From a virus, in the IMG/VR virus record IMGVR_UViG_3300009181_000066, positions 1-64,000 of that record: a DNA stretch of 64,000 nt; one strand, 5' to 3'. The stretch's first letter is position 1, and every line of letters starts with the position of its first letter. The notes below the pieces were generated by a model. That model was not told the DNA's origin, ran no database searches, and saw nothing but the letters and a program-made list of their open reading frames with translations. The position numbers and the translations under genes were made by a program. Positions 33,539-42,617 of this stretch are shown here, piece by piece.

Positions 33539-34393
33539 ATGGCAAATTCAGTATTAGATTCAGTACTTGCGCAGTACGAAAAGAATTCAAATCCTACGGG
33601 AAACTCAACACCAAGAATGTCTGAACAAGACAGATTAAAAAGGTATTTCACAACCCTTTTAGGTAAAAACGAAAAATCAGGACAAAAAAGAGTTAGAATC
33701 CTACCAACTAAAGACGGATCATCACCATTTGTTGAAGTATGGTATCACGAAGTTTTGGTTGATGGTAAATGGCAAAAACTTTATGATCCGGGAAAAAACG
33801 ACGGAGAAAGATCACCACTTAATGAAGTTTATGAAGAACTTATGTCAACAGGTAAAGATAGTGATAAAAAGTTGGCGTCTGAATACCGATCAAGATTGTT
33901 TTATATTGTGAAACTTGTTGATCGTGACAACGAACAAGATGGTCCTAAGTTTTGGCGTTTTAAACACAACTATAAGCAAGAAGGTATCTTGGATAAGATC
34001 CTACCTATTTGGAAAGCTAAAGGAAATGTAACAGACGCTGAAAATGGTAGAGACCTTATCATTGAATTATCAAAGGCAAAAACACCACAAGGTAAAGAGT
34101 ACACAGTTGTTCAAACTATTATGTATGACGATCCTGCACCTCTACACACTGACAATGGTCAAATGAAAGAGTGGGTGGGTGATGAAACAACATGGAATGA
34201 TGTTTACGCTAAAAAACCTGTAGAATATTTAGAGGCAATTGCAAGTGGGCAGACACCAATTTGGAACTCTGAACTTAAAAAGTATGTTTATGGTGAAAAT
34301 GCTGAAATTTCTTTAGGTGGATCTAAAACTGAAGAATTGGTAATTGTTGACCCACAGGCTAACGACGAGGCAGACGAGGAACTTCCTTTCTAA
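33539..34393 (+). CDS. 32: single-stranded DNA-binding protein (gp32-like), cysteine-free
   Basis: 284 aa (T4 gp32 is 301 aa). A basic N-terminal arm is followed by the OB-fold core with KRVRILPTKDGSSPFVEVWY and LFYIVKLVDRDNEQDGPKFW, which leads into RFKHNYKQEG. The acidic C-terminus ends DEADEELPF. It should coat ssDNA and organise the replisome and UvsX recombination. There is no Cys at all, so the structural zinc site of T4 gp32 (Cys77, Cys87, Cys90 and a His) is gone. The final residues resemble the D-D-(I/L)-P-F tip of bacterial SSB rather than T4 gp32. It is preceded by an early-type promoter and followed by its own terminator. Confidence 0.88.
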   Translation: MANSVLDSVLAQYEKNSNPTGNSTPRMSEQDRLKRYFTTLLGKNEKSGQKRVRILPTKDGSSPFVEVWYHEVLVDGKWQKLYDPGKNDGERSPLNEVYEELMSTGKDSDKKLASEYRSRLFYIVKLVDRDNEQDGPKFWRFKHNYKQEGILDKILPIWKAKGNVTDAENGRDLIIELSKAKTPQGKEYTVVQTIMYDDPAPLHTDNGQMKEWVGDETTWNDVYAKKPVEYLEAIASGQTPIWNSELKKYVYGENAEISLGGSKTEELVIVDPQANDEADEELPF

Positions 34394-34403
34394 AAAAAAC
34401 ATT

Positions 34404-34434
34404 TGGGCATTGAGTTGATTAATGCCCATTTTTT
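34404..34434 (+). terminator. rho-independent terminator after gene 32
   Basis: TGGGCATT-GAGTTGATT-AATGCCCA plus a T-run: eight perfect pairs, 10 nt after the gp32 stop. It would let gp32 be made in excess of the genes downstream. Confidence 0.88.
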
Positions 34435-34457
34435 ATTTAATTTTTTAAAAAAACAAT

Positions 34458-34754
34458 ATGAATAAAATATCAGAAAAAATGTATGAAGCATTGATCTTAA
34501 AATATAGATCAGAAATGGCGGAAGCCGAAGCAACACTTCTTGTTTATTTTAACAACCCTGTGGGTATTGGAGAACACCCACAACATTTGGAAGAAATGGA
34601 TAAAATGGTTGAAAAAATGACAACAGCTAAAGATAAACTTGATATGCTTGAAACAGTATATAGGTATAACCTTAAAAAGGATAGTGAGTTTTTGGTTACC
34701 GAAGATATGTTGAAAATAATTAACGAACAAAACAGAGAAGAAAATGGCAATTAA
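34458..34754 (+). CDS. small helical protein upstream of uvsX
   Basis: 98 aa, almost entirely helical and Met/Glu/Lys-rich (YEALILKYRSEMAEAEATLL, then HLEEMDKMVEKMTTAKDKLD). I see no clear match to T4 UvsY. Its position, between gp32 and uvsX and overlapping uvsX by 11 nt, makes a recombination mediator or loading factor the natural guess (context only). Confidence 0.6.
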   Translation: MNKISEKMYEALILKYRSEMAEAEATLLVYFNNPVGIGEHPQHLEEMDKMVEKMTTAKDKLDMLETVYRYNLKKDSEFLVTEDMLKIINEQNREENGN

Positions 34755-35751
34755 GAAGAGTGACTTCGGTTCATTAAAAAAGAAATTCTCCACATCGGCA
34801 AAATATAAACCACAAAGATTTTTTGATCTTGGTGAACCATTTTTGGATGCGGTTGGTCTTCCGGGCCCTGCGATGGGACATATAAATATGTTTCTTGGAC
34901 ATTCAGATACGGGTAAGACAACGGCACTTGTAAAAACGGCAGTTGATGCGCAAAAGAAAGGTATTCTACCTGTGTTTATTATTACAGAACAAAAATGGAG
35001 TTTTGACCATGCCAAACTTATGGGTTTTGAATGTGAAGAAGTTGTTGATACAGAAACTGGTGAATTAGAGTGGGATGGTTTTTACATCTTTAATAATAAC
35101 TTTGATTACATTGAACAAATTACAGATTACATTAATGAATTATTAGATGCTCAAGAGAAAGGTGATTTAGATTATTCATTATGTATTATGTGGGATTCTG
35201 TTGGATCTGTACCTTGTAAAATGACTTATGAAGGTAAAGGTGGAAAACAACACAATGCTAGTGTTTTAGCGGACAAAATTGGTATGGGAATCAACCAAAG
35301 AATATCGGGATCACGTAAATCTGATTCTAAATTTGAAAACACCCTGATCATTGTTAATCAGCCTTGGGTGGAATTACCTGACAATCCTTTTGGACAACCA
35401 AAGATTAAGGCAAAAGGTGGTGAAGCAATTTGGTTAAACTCATCATTGGTATTTTTATTTGGAAATCAAAAAGGTGCTGGCACAACTAAGATTACCGCAA
35501 CAAAAGACAAACGAACAGTTAAGTTTGCATCAAGAACAAAAGTGTCTGTAATGAAAAATCACATTAACGGACTTGGGTTTGAAGATGGTAAGATCATTGT
35601 AACACCACACGGGTTTTTGCCGGGTAAAGAAGCTGCTGAAGAAAAGGTATCAATTGAACAATACAAAAAAGATTATGCCGAATATTGGAAAGAAATTATT
35701 GGAGTTGACGGTGACTTTGATTTGAAAGCGGAAAAAGAAGAAGTTGAGTAG
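34744..35751 (+). CDS. uvsX: UvsX / RecA-like recombinase
   Basis: 335 aa (T4 UvsX is 393 aa). The Walker A is GHSDTGKTT (residues 52-60), the Walker B region is SLCIMWDSVGSVP, and the L2/motif region is NTLIIVNQPWVELP, followed by a Gly-rich turn (KAKGGEAIW). The leading segment RFFDLGEPFLDAVGLPGPA is typical of UvsX. It would form filaments on ssDNA coated by gp32 and drive strand exchange and recombination-dependent replication. It is translated with an 11-nt overlap from the small helical protein and followed by the FEN nuclease gene. Confidence 0.93.
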   Translation: MAIKKSDFGSLKKKFSTSAKYKPQRFFDLGEPFLDAVGLPGPAMGHINMFLGHSDTGKTTALVKTAVDAQKKGILPVFIITEQKWSFDHAKLMGFECEEVVDTETGELEWDGFYIFNNNFDYIEQITDYINELLDAQEKGDLDYSLCIMWDSVGSVPCKMTYEGKGGKQHNASVLADKIGMGINQRISGSRKSDSKFENTLIIVNQPWVELPDNPFGQPKIKAKGGEAIWLNSSLVFLFGNQKGAGTTKITATKDKRTVKFASRTKVSVMKNHINGLGFEDGKIIVTPHGFLPGKEAAEEKVSIEQYKKDYAEYWKEIIGVDGDFDLKAEKEEVE

Positions 35752-35772
35752 AAACCTTATAACAAACAATTA

Positions 35773-36783
35773 ATGACTAAAACTTTATTAGTCGATGGGA
35801 ACAATTTATTAAAAATTGGATTTCACGGAGTTAAAGATTATTTTAATGGAACGGAGCATGTGGGTGGCATTTGGCACTTTTTAAATACCATCCGCAAGTT
35901 TTTAGAAGAAACCAATTATAATAAGGTTGTGGTCTTTTGGGATGGAGAATTATCAACCGCACAAAGAAGAGTCCTGTACCCAAAATACAAACTTAACAGA
36001 AAAGGGGTAACTGAAGATTTTAAAGAAGAATCATTTGGTAAACAAAAACAACGGGTTAAACAATATTTGGAAGAAATGTTTGTTAGACAAGTTGAGTTTG
36101 AAAATTCAGAAGCTGACGACCTAATCGCATATTATTGCAAAATTTCAAAAAACGAACACAAAACAATTTTTAGTGGTGATAGAGACCTTACACAACTTAT
36201 TTCTGAAGATGTGACCATCTATTCGCCAAATACAAAAAAGTACTATAAGAACGGAGATAAGATCAAATTAAAAGAAATTGAAATACCCCATTATAATGTA
36301 AAGACCTATAAAATAATAGCCGGTGATATGTCGGATAATATTGATGGTATATATTATTTGGGTGAGAAAACAATAGTTAAATTATTTCCTGAGATACTTG
36401 AAAAAGAAATATCTTTTGACGATATTTTAAAAAAGGGTGAAGAACTATTAAAAGAACAAAAAGATAATGTAGCCTTGAAAAATCTTCTTACTGGTAAAAC
36501 TAAAGAAGGAATATTTGGAGAAGAATTCTTTGTCATTAACAAAAAAATCGTAGATTTGTCCGAACCACTAATTAGTGACGAGGGAAAAGAATTGGTTGAA
36601 CTATATTACTCTGAGTCATTGGATCCTGACGGAAGAGGGTATAAGAATCTGATTAAAATGATGATGGAGGATGGATTTTTTAAATATCTACCTAAAAGTG
36701 ATGATCAGTGGGTTTATTTTTTAAGACCATTTTTAAAGTTAACAAGAAAAGAAAAATCAAAATTTAAAAACAAAAAAGTATGA
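35773..36783 (+). CDS. rnh: 5'-3' exonuclease / RNase H of FEN family (T4 Rnh-like)
   Basis: 336 aa (T4 RNase H is 305 aa). The PIN/FEN active-site acids are all visible: LLVDGNNLL (D8), VVVFWDGE, NSEADDLIAYY, IFSGDRDLTQL and IIAGDMSDNIDGI. An H3TH DNA-binding part should follow with YYLGEKTIVKLFPEIL. It should remove RNA primers and flaps on the lagging strand. It lies 21 nt after uvsX and shares a 4-nt ATGA overlap with the next gene. Confidence 0.88.
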   Translation: MTKTLLVDGNNLLKIGFHGVKDYFNGTEHVGGIWHFLNTIRKFLEETNYNKVVVFWDGELSTAQRRVLYPKYKLNRKGVTEDFKEESFGKQKQRVKQYLEEMFVRQVEFENSEADDLIAYYCKISKNEHKTIFSGDRDLTQLISEDVTIYSPNTKKYYKNGDKIKLKEIEIPHYNVKTYKIIAGDMSDNIDGIYYLGEKTIVKLFPEILEKEISFDDILKKGEELLKEQKDNVALKNLLTGKTKEGIFGEEFFVINKKIVDLSEPLISDEGKELVELYYSESLDPDGRGYKNLIKMMMEDGFFKYLPKSDDQWVYFLRPFLKLTRKEKSKFKNKKV

Positions 36784-37232
36784 AAGAACAAAATGACGTA
36801 ACAAAGGTTGAATTTTTGATCACATTAAATGATAATTTTGTGGTACAAAGATTTTTCAATGTTAAAGGGTATAACCCAAACGTTAAAAATAGTGTTGATC
36901 TTTATGATTTGATGTGTGAGATATCAAATGACGTAAAAAGGATATTAAGAAACAAAACGGTAGATTACATGCTGGATAATCAATATGTAATTGAGTCAGA
37001 CCCTACGGTTCTTGAAACCTCAAATACTGATGGTCCAGAGCTATTTAACATTTATTTAAAGGCCGAAAATGAGACAATTTATCATAGAGTGATAGACGCC
37101 AAGTTATACCCACCAAAGATAAGATACACTCTGGATACCCGCCCAATCCTAAAAACGGTACTTAAAACCCTTACTGACATTTTGTCAGAGAAAAAAATTA
37201 ACACAAAATATCTTGAATATACACTAGCTTAA
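36780..37232 (+). CDS. conserved-looking hypothetical protein in the replication operon
   Basis: 150 aa, mixed alpha/beta, with VEFLITLNDNFVVQRFFNVK, the helix LMCEISNDVKRILRNKTVDY, and a Pro-rich turn DAKLYPPKIRYTLDTRPILK. I recognise no family. The ATGA overlap with the FEN nuclease gene and the helicase gene 38 nt downstream point to a replication-linked role, perhaps an accessory or loader. A TATTTATT variant box (37235-37242) follows its stop. Confidence 0.6.
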   Translation: MKEQNDVTKVEFLITLNDNFVVQRFFNVKGYNPNVKNSVDLYDLMCEISNDVKRILRNKTVDYMLDNQYVIESDPTVLETSNTDGPELFNIYLKAENETIYHRVIDAKLYPPKIRYTLDTRPILKTVLKTLTDILSEKKINTKYLEYTLA

Positions 37233-37269
37233 GATATTTATTAAAAACAGGAAACAAACTTAAAACTAT

Positions 37270-38649
37270 ATGTCAGACAAGAAAAATTTCGGTTATTTAG
37301 GGAACACATTTCAGATCCAATTACTTAACAATATTATACTTTACAAAGATTTCTCAAACACAATTATTGATGTAATTGATCCTCACTATTTTGATAACCA
37401 ATACTTTCGTCTGATTTGTCAAATGATTAAAGAGTATTACACAAAGTACGAACACACACCTACTTTTGATACTTTAGAACAACTTGCAAAATCTGAAATA
37501 ACATCTCCTATGGCACAAAAAAGTGTCTTGGATATGGTAGAACAAATTAAATCATCTTCTGAAGATGGATATGAGTTTGTTCAAGAAAAATCATTAAAAT
37601 TTTGTAAACAACAAGAACTTCAAAAAGTAATGGGTAAGGCTCAAAAAATCATTGATAAAGGTGATTTTGAAAGTTATGACAGGTTAGAAGAAATGGTAAG
37701 AGGCGCACTTCAAGTTGGGGAAGTGGATAAAGGGACTAACGATGTGTTTTACGATTTAGACGAAGTATTAAATGAAGATTATAGACACCCAATTCCAATT
37801 GGTGTTGCAGGAATTGATAACTTATTAAAAGGTGGTTTGGCAAAAGGGGAGATAGGAGTAATATTAGCACCAACAGGGGTTGGAAAAAGTACGTTTACGA
37901 CAAAGATTGCAAACCACGCATTTAATTTAGGTTACAATGTTTTACAGATTTTCTTTGAAGACAACCCAAAAATTATTCAAAGAAAACATTTTACTTTATG
38001 GACAGGAATTGCACCTGACGATTTATCAGACCATAAAGATGAGGTAATGGAAACGGTTAAACAAATTCAAAAACAAAGAAAAAACAAATTAATTTTGAAA
38101 AAATTACCGTCTGATACCGTAACAATGAATCAAATAAAAAATCAGGTAAGAAAAATGATTGCGGATGGGACAAGAATTGATATGATTATTTTGGATTATA
38201 TTGATTGTGTCGTTCCTGACAAAATGCTTGGAGATGAATGGAAGAGTGAGGGATCTGTTATGAGATCATTTGAAGCTTTATGTCACGAATTAGACATTGC
38301 TGGTTGGACTGCAACACAAGGAAATAGAAACTCTATTTCTTCTGAGGTTGTCACAACTGATCAGATGGGTGGATCCATTAAAAAAGCACAAGTAGGTCAC
38401 GTTATTATTACTGTCGCGAAATCATTACAACAAAAAGAAATGAATTTAGCAACTATTGCGATTACAAAATCAAGAATTGGAAAAGATGGTATTATCTTTG
38501 AAAATTGTAAATTTGACAACGGAATGTTAGAAATTGACACGGAACAAAGTGTTACATTTTTAGGGCATGAAGAGCAAAAAGAAGAAAAAAATCGTAATAG
38601 AATCAAAGAACTTCTTGAACAAAGAAGACAAAGAGAAAATCAAGTTTAA
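37270..38649 (+). CDS. 41: replicative DnaB-type helicase (gp41-like)
   Basis: 459 aa (T4 gp41 is 475 aa). The N-terminal helical domain (about 1-150) is followed by the RecA-like motor: APTGVGKST (residues 200-208), MIILDYIDCVVPDK as Walker B, GWTATQGNRNSISSE as the H3/sensor region, and the Arg-containing AITKSRIGKDG near the C-terminus. It should unwind the fork 5'-3' as a hexamer. The last 25 residues are a highly charged helix (EEKNRNRIKELLEQRRQREN), probably for partner contacts. No primase gene is visible in the window. Confidence 0.92.
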   Translation: MSDKKNFGYLGNTFQIQLLNNIILYKDFSNTIIDVIDPHYFDNQYFRLICQMIKEYYTKYEHTPTFDTLEQLAKSEITSPMAQKSVLDMVEQIKSSSEDGYEFVQEKSLKFCKQQELQKVMGKAQKIIDKGDFESYDRLEEMVRGALQVGEVDKGTNDVFYDLDEVLNEDYRHPIPIGVAGIDNLLKGGLAKGEIGVILAPTGVGKSTFTTKIANHAFNLGYNVLQIFFEDNPKIIQRKHFTLWTGIAPDDLSDHKDEVMETVKQIQKQRKNKLILKKLPSDTVTMNQIKNQVRKMIADGTRIDMIILDYIDCVVPDKMLGDEWKSEGSVMRSFEALCHELDIAGWTATQGNRNSISSEVVTTDQMGGSIKKAQVGHVIITVAKSLQQKEMNLATIAITKSRIGKDGIIFENCKFDNGMLEIDTEQSVTFLGHEEQKEEKNRNRIKELLEQRRQRENQV

Positions 38650-38676
38650 CAAATAAATTTAATAAATTAATACAAA

Positions 38677-39633
38677 ATGGATATTTCGCAAAAAATATTA
38701 AAGGAAAATCCCGCAAGGTTTGTTATATTTCCCATTGAACATAATGACATATGGGAATTTTATAAACAACATCAAGCGGCGTTTTGGACAGCAGAGGAAG
38801 TTGACTTAACAAATGATATTAGAGATTGGGAAACGCTTACTGATAATGAAAAATATTTTATTAAAAATGTTTTATCATTTTTTGCAGCGTCAGACGGGAT
38901 TGTTAATGAAAATTTAGCAGAAAATTTCTACAGAGAAGTCCAATATCCTGAAGCAAAATTCTTTTATGGATTTCAGTTGATGATGGAAAATATACATTCA
39001 CTAATGTATTCATTATTAATTGATACTTATATCTCAAACGCACAAGAAAAAGATGAATGTTTTAATGCCATTGATAGATTACCCGCTGTTCAGAAAAAAG
39101 CTAAATGGGCATTAGATTGGATTGAAAACGCATCTTTTCAAGAAAGATTAATAGCCTTTGCTGCGGTTGAAGGTATATTTTTTTCAGGTTCATTCTGTTC
39201 AATATTTTGGTTAAAATCAAGAGGTATAATGCAAGGTTTATGTAACGCCAATTCATTGATATTTAAAGATGAAAATTTACATTGTGATTTTGCGATTCAT
39301 TTATTAAATAATCATTGTGAAAACAAACCATCAGAAAAAAGAATTAAAGAAATTTTATTATCCGCTCTTGAAATTGAAAAAGAATTTATTACCGAATCTT
39401 TACCTATTTCTTTAATTGGTATGAATTCTAATTTAATGAAACAGTATTTGGAATTTGTGGTTGATGGGTTATTGGTAAAAATGGGATGTAGTAAAGAGTT
39501 CAATGTTGAACAACCATTTAAATTTATGGAACAAATTGCTGTTGAAACCAAAGGAAACTTTTTTGAATCTAGAACTATGGAATATCAAAAAGCAAAATTA
39601 AACGAAACTATTACATTCACTGAAGATTTTTAA
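38677..39633 (+). CDS. nrdB: class Ia ribonucleotide reductase small subunit
   Basis: 318 aa. The di-iron ligands are D73 ([13 protein letters not shown]), E104 and H107 ([10 protein letters not shown]), E165 (VEGIFF), and E199 and H202 (DENLHCDFA). The radical tyrosine is Y111, four residues after H107. The [13 protein letters not shown] stretch is like that of eukaryotic and many bacterial R2 proteins. It supplies the radical for NrdA, encoded 11 nt downstream, and so raises dNTP levels for an AT-rich genome. The C-terminus (TITFTEDF) fits the NrdA-binding tail. Confidence 0.95.
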   Translation: MDISQKILKENPARFVIFPIEHNDIWEFYKQHQAAFWTAEEVDLTNDIRDWETLTDNEKYFIKNVLSFFAASDGIVNENLAENFYREVQYPEAKFFYGFQLMMENIHSLMYSLLIDTYISNAQEKDECFNAIDRLPAVQKKAKWALDWIENASFQERLIAFAAVEGIFFSGSFCSIFWLKSRGIMQGLCNANSLIFKDENLHCDFAIHLLNNHCENKPSEKRIKEILLSALEIEKEFITESLPISLIGMNSNLMKQYLEFVVDGLLVKMGCSKEFNVEQPFKFMEQIAVETKGNFFESRTMEYQKAKLNETITFTEDF

Positions 39634-39644
39634 AATTATATATT

Positions 39645-42068
39645 ATGTCATTAAAAATAATAAAAAGAGGAGGGGACTCAGCATCATTTAACCCCCAAAA
39701 AATTTATAATAGAGTTAAACGAGCTTCAAAAAGTTTAAATGTTAACTCTGATGAAATCTTTATAAAGGTTATCACATCGGTTCCGACTGAGGGTGAAATT
39801 ACAACAAAAGATTTAGATAAGTTAATTTATGAAATTGCCGCGGCTTACACTGGTAGTCATCATGATTACTCTCGTTTAGCGTCATCTGTTGCCATTTCTT
39901 CATATCATAAAGAGACAAATGCAAGTTTTTCACAAACTATGAAACTTCTATATGACGATGGTGTCATACATGAAAAATTAATTGAGACTATTCAAAATTA
40001 TAGTGAAGAAATAATAGATAATATTATTGAACACGAAAAAGATTATAATTTTGATTATTTTGCTTGGAGATCTTTACAAGAAATGTATCTATTAAAAAGA
40101 CCAAATGGTAAAGTAGTTGAAAGACCCCAACACATGTATATGAGAGTAGCTCTATGGGTAACTAATAGTTTTTCAGAGGCTGTTGAATATTATAAATCGT
40201 TATCTAACCAACTTATATCAAAAGCGACTCCTATCATGATAAATTCTGGAACCAAAGTTCCTCAATTAGCTTCTTGTGTGTTGCATTATAATAATTCAGA
40301 TACTAGACAAGGACTATTAGATACGTTAAATGATATTTCAACATTCTCATCTGATGCAGCAGGCATTGGATTATCAATGTCTAATATTCGTAGTAAAGAA
40401 AGTAGAATAACAACATCTGGTGGTTTTGCTGGGGGGCTGTTAAAATACTTAAAAATTGTAAACGAATCTTTAAGATTTTTTAATCAACAAGGTAGAAGAC
40501 CTGGAAGTGCTGCTATTTATTTAGAACCATGGCATAAAGATATTTTTGATCTATTAGATATAAAAAAGAATACAGGTGCCGAAGAACTTAGGGCTAGAGA
40601 TTTATTTACTGCACTTTGGATTCCTGATAATTTTATGAAGGCGGTAAAAAATAATGGTGATTGGCACTTGTTTTGTCCTAATGATATTATTAAATCCGGT
40701 ATAAAACCATTACAAGAATGTTATGGTGATGAGTATGAAGAAAACTTTAATAAGGCGGTTTCAATGGGTATCGGTAAAAAAGTTAAAGCTCAAGATGTGT
40801 GGTCTAAAATTATTGAATCACAAGTTGAAACAGGTGTTCCTTATTTGTGCGCCAAGGATAGTGCGAATAAAAAAACCAATCATCAAAATATTGGAACAAT
40901 TAAACAATCAAATTTATGTGCGGAAATTTTTCAAACGACTGACGAGGATACGACTGCAATCTGCACTTTATCATCGATTGTGTTAAAAAACTTTATTCAA
41001 AACGGAAAATTCAATCACGAATTATTATTTAATGAAGTACGTAAAGTCGTTAGATCTTTAAATAAAGTTATTGACATTAATAATTATTCAACTAAAAAAG
41101 GATTGAAAGGTGGATTAGAGCAAAGAGCAATTGCGATAGGAACACAAGGTTTGGCTGATGTATTCTATTTGATGGATTATATCTTTACATCAGAAGACGC
41201 GCGTAAGTTAAATAAAGATATCTTTGAAACTATCTATTATGCTGCGATCTATGAAAGTAACCAACTTTGTATGAATGGTAATTATGTACCTTATAGTTTA
41301 TTTAAAGGTTCGCCTATGTCACAAGGAGTATTTCAATTTGATATGTGGGGATTAGACGAGTCAAAACTTTCAGGAATGTGGGATTGGACTAAATTGAAGA
41401 AGAGCGTTTCTGATTATGGTGTTTGTAATTCATTATTTACTGCACAAATGCCTGTAGCTAGCTCTGCTAAAATAACAGGTTCATATGAAATGACTGAACC
41501 TGCTCATTCGGCTATTTTTAATAGGAGAGTTGTTGGTGGTGAAATTATGATTGTAAACAAGTATTTAATTAATGACTTTGAAAAATTGGGCATTTGGTCC
41601 GAAGATCTAAAAAACGATATTATTTTAAATGAAGGGTCAATTCAAAATATCAACCTAAATAATTATTTGGATACTGAAGATAAAAATTATAATAAAAAAG
41701 TTAAGAGGATTGAACATTTAATACAAAAGTATAAAACAATATGGGAAATCTCACAAAGAGAATTAATTGATATGGCTGACGATCGTGCCCCATTCATAGA
41801 CCAATCTCAATCAATGAATATTTATATGGCTAATCCAACATTGTCCAAAATTACGTCATCACATTTCTATTCATGGGAAAAAGGTTTAAAAACTTTATGT
41901 TATTATGTTAGAACTAAAGCTATATCAACAGGGGCTAAACATTTGGCGGTTGACATTTCTAAGATTGAAAAACCAAAATATGAAAAACCTACTGTTAATA
42001 TAAACGAAATTAATTTACCAAAAAAACCATTAGATAGTCCATTTGAATGTTTTGGATGTTCATCGTAA
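39645..42068 (+). CDS. nrdA: class Ia ribonucleotide reductase large subunit
   Basis: 807 aa. An ATP-cone occupies about residues 1-90 (IIKRGGDSASFNPQKIYNRV). The active-site cysteines sit in LASCVLHYN, SNLCAEIFQTT and TAICTLSSIVL. The C-terminal shuttle pair is ECFGCSS. The barrel segment AGIGLSMSNIRS and the NRRVVGGE loop are also present. It should reduce ribonucleoside diphosphates together with NrdB; the ATP-cone suggests allosteric control of overall activity. No thioredoxin or glutaredoxin is encoded nearby, so a host reductant is needed. It ends the replication block, followed by a strong terminator. Confidence 0.95.
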   Translation: MSLKIIKRGGDSASFNPQKIYNRVKRASKSLNVNSDEIFIKVITSVPTEGEITTKDLDKLIYEIAAAYTGSHHDYSRLASSVAISSYHKETNASFSQTMKLLYDDGVIHEKLIETIQNYSEEIIDNIIEHEKDYNFDYFAWRSLQEMYLLKRPNGKVVERPQHMYMRVALWVTNSFSEAVEYYKSLSNQLISKATPIMINSGTKVPQLASCVLHYNNSDTRQGLLDTLNDISTFSSDAAGIGLSMSNIRSKESRITTSGGFAGGLLKYLKIVNESLRFFNQQGRRPGSAAIYLEPWHKDIFDLLDIKKNTGAEELRARDLFTALWIPDNFMKAVKNNGDWHLFCPNDIIKSGIKPLQECYGDEYEENFNKAVSMGIGKKVKAQDVWSKIIESQVETGVPYLCAKDSANKKTNHQNIGTIKQSNLCAEIFQTTDEDTTAICTLSSIVLKNFIQNGKFNHELLFNEVRKVVRSLNKVIDINNYSTKKGLKGGLEQRAIAIGTQGLADVFYLMDYIFTSEDARKLNKDIFETIYYAAIYESNQLCMNGNYVPYSLFKGSPMSQGVFQFDMWGLDESKLSGMWDWTKLKKSVSDYGVCNSLFTAQMPVASSAKITGSYEMTEPAHSAIFNRRVVGGEIMIVNKYLINDFEKLGIWSEDLKNDIILNEGSIQNINLNNYLDTEDKNYNKKVKRIEHLIQKYKTIWEISQRELIDMADDRAPFIDQSQSMNIYMANPTLSKITSSHFYSWEKGLKTLCYYVRTKAISTGAKHLAVDISKIEKPKYEKPTVNINEINLPKKPLDSPFECFGCSS

Positions 42069-42084
42069 AATTAAAACCTTAAAG

Positions 42085-42112
42085 AATCCTTACAAAAGTA
42101 AGGATTTTTTTT
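42085..42112 (+). terminator. rho-independent terminator after nrdA
   Basis: AATCCTTAC-AAAA-GTAAGGATT with a run of T: nine perfect pairs. It separates the replication/nucleotide block from the second structural block. Confidence 0.92.
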
Positions 42113-42137
42113 ATTTATATAAAATATCATAAGAATA

Positions 42138-42145
42138 TATTTATG
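42138..42145 (+). promoter_or_regulatory. TATTTATG variant late box
   Basis: TATTTATG, one base off the consensus and embedded in ATATATTTATG, 4 nt before the gp25 ATG. Confidence 0.4.
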
Positions 42146-42149
42146 TTAT

Positions 42150-42614
42150 ATGGCAGATGGAACGACATATGGTATTGTATTCCCATTTAGAGATAGTACA
42201 AAGGGTACCTATTTTAAATTATCAGAATTAACTTCAGAAGAAATTAGAAGTAATCTTCTTCATTTAATTTTAACAAGAAAAGGTAGTAGGTATTATTTAC
42301 CCGATTTTGGTACAAGAATATATGAGTTTATTTTTGAACCATTAGATGGACAAACATTTGAGTCTATAAGATCTGAAATTGAAGAACAAGTGGAGAAATA
42401 TATACCAAACGTAACAATAAATAATATTACAGTTGAGGCGTACACAGATAGTGAAGATGCGGCAGGGTCGCTAAATACGGATTTGTTAAACACATTTGAT
42501 ATATATAAAATACCAGGTTTAGCGGTTCAAGAGTATACAGCAAAATTAAAAATTGACTACACTGATGATAGTAATGGGTTTGGGGCAAATCAATTTATAA
42601 TAATAAACATTTAA
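42150..42614 (+). CDS. 25: baseplate wedge protein gp25
   Basis: 154 aa (T4 gp25 is 132 aa). The family core is clear: EEIRSNLLHLILTRKGSRYY, then PDFGTRIYEFIFEPLDGQTF, then IRSEIEEQVEKYIPNVTI. Gp25 joins the gp6 wedge to the inner tail and starts sheath polymerisation. It is 3 nt upstream of gp6, the same order as in many contractile systems. An acidic insert (about 98-115) is extra. Confidence 0.92.
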   Translation: MADGTTYGIVFPFRDSTKGTYFKLSELTSEEIRSNLLHLILTRKGSRYYLPDFGTRIYEFIFEPLDGQTFESIRSEIEEQVEKYIPNVTINNITVEAYTDSEDAAGSLNTDLLNTFDIYKIPGLAVQEYTAKLKIDYTDDSNGFGANQFIIINI

Positions 42615-42617
42615 AAA

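Noticed and set aside
34509-35015. 168-aa minus-strand ORF across the small helical gene and uvsX
   Set aside because: Antisense to two real genes with conserved motifs; its composition (Phe/Ile/Cys-rich) is that of a shadow frame.
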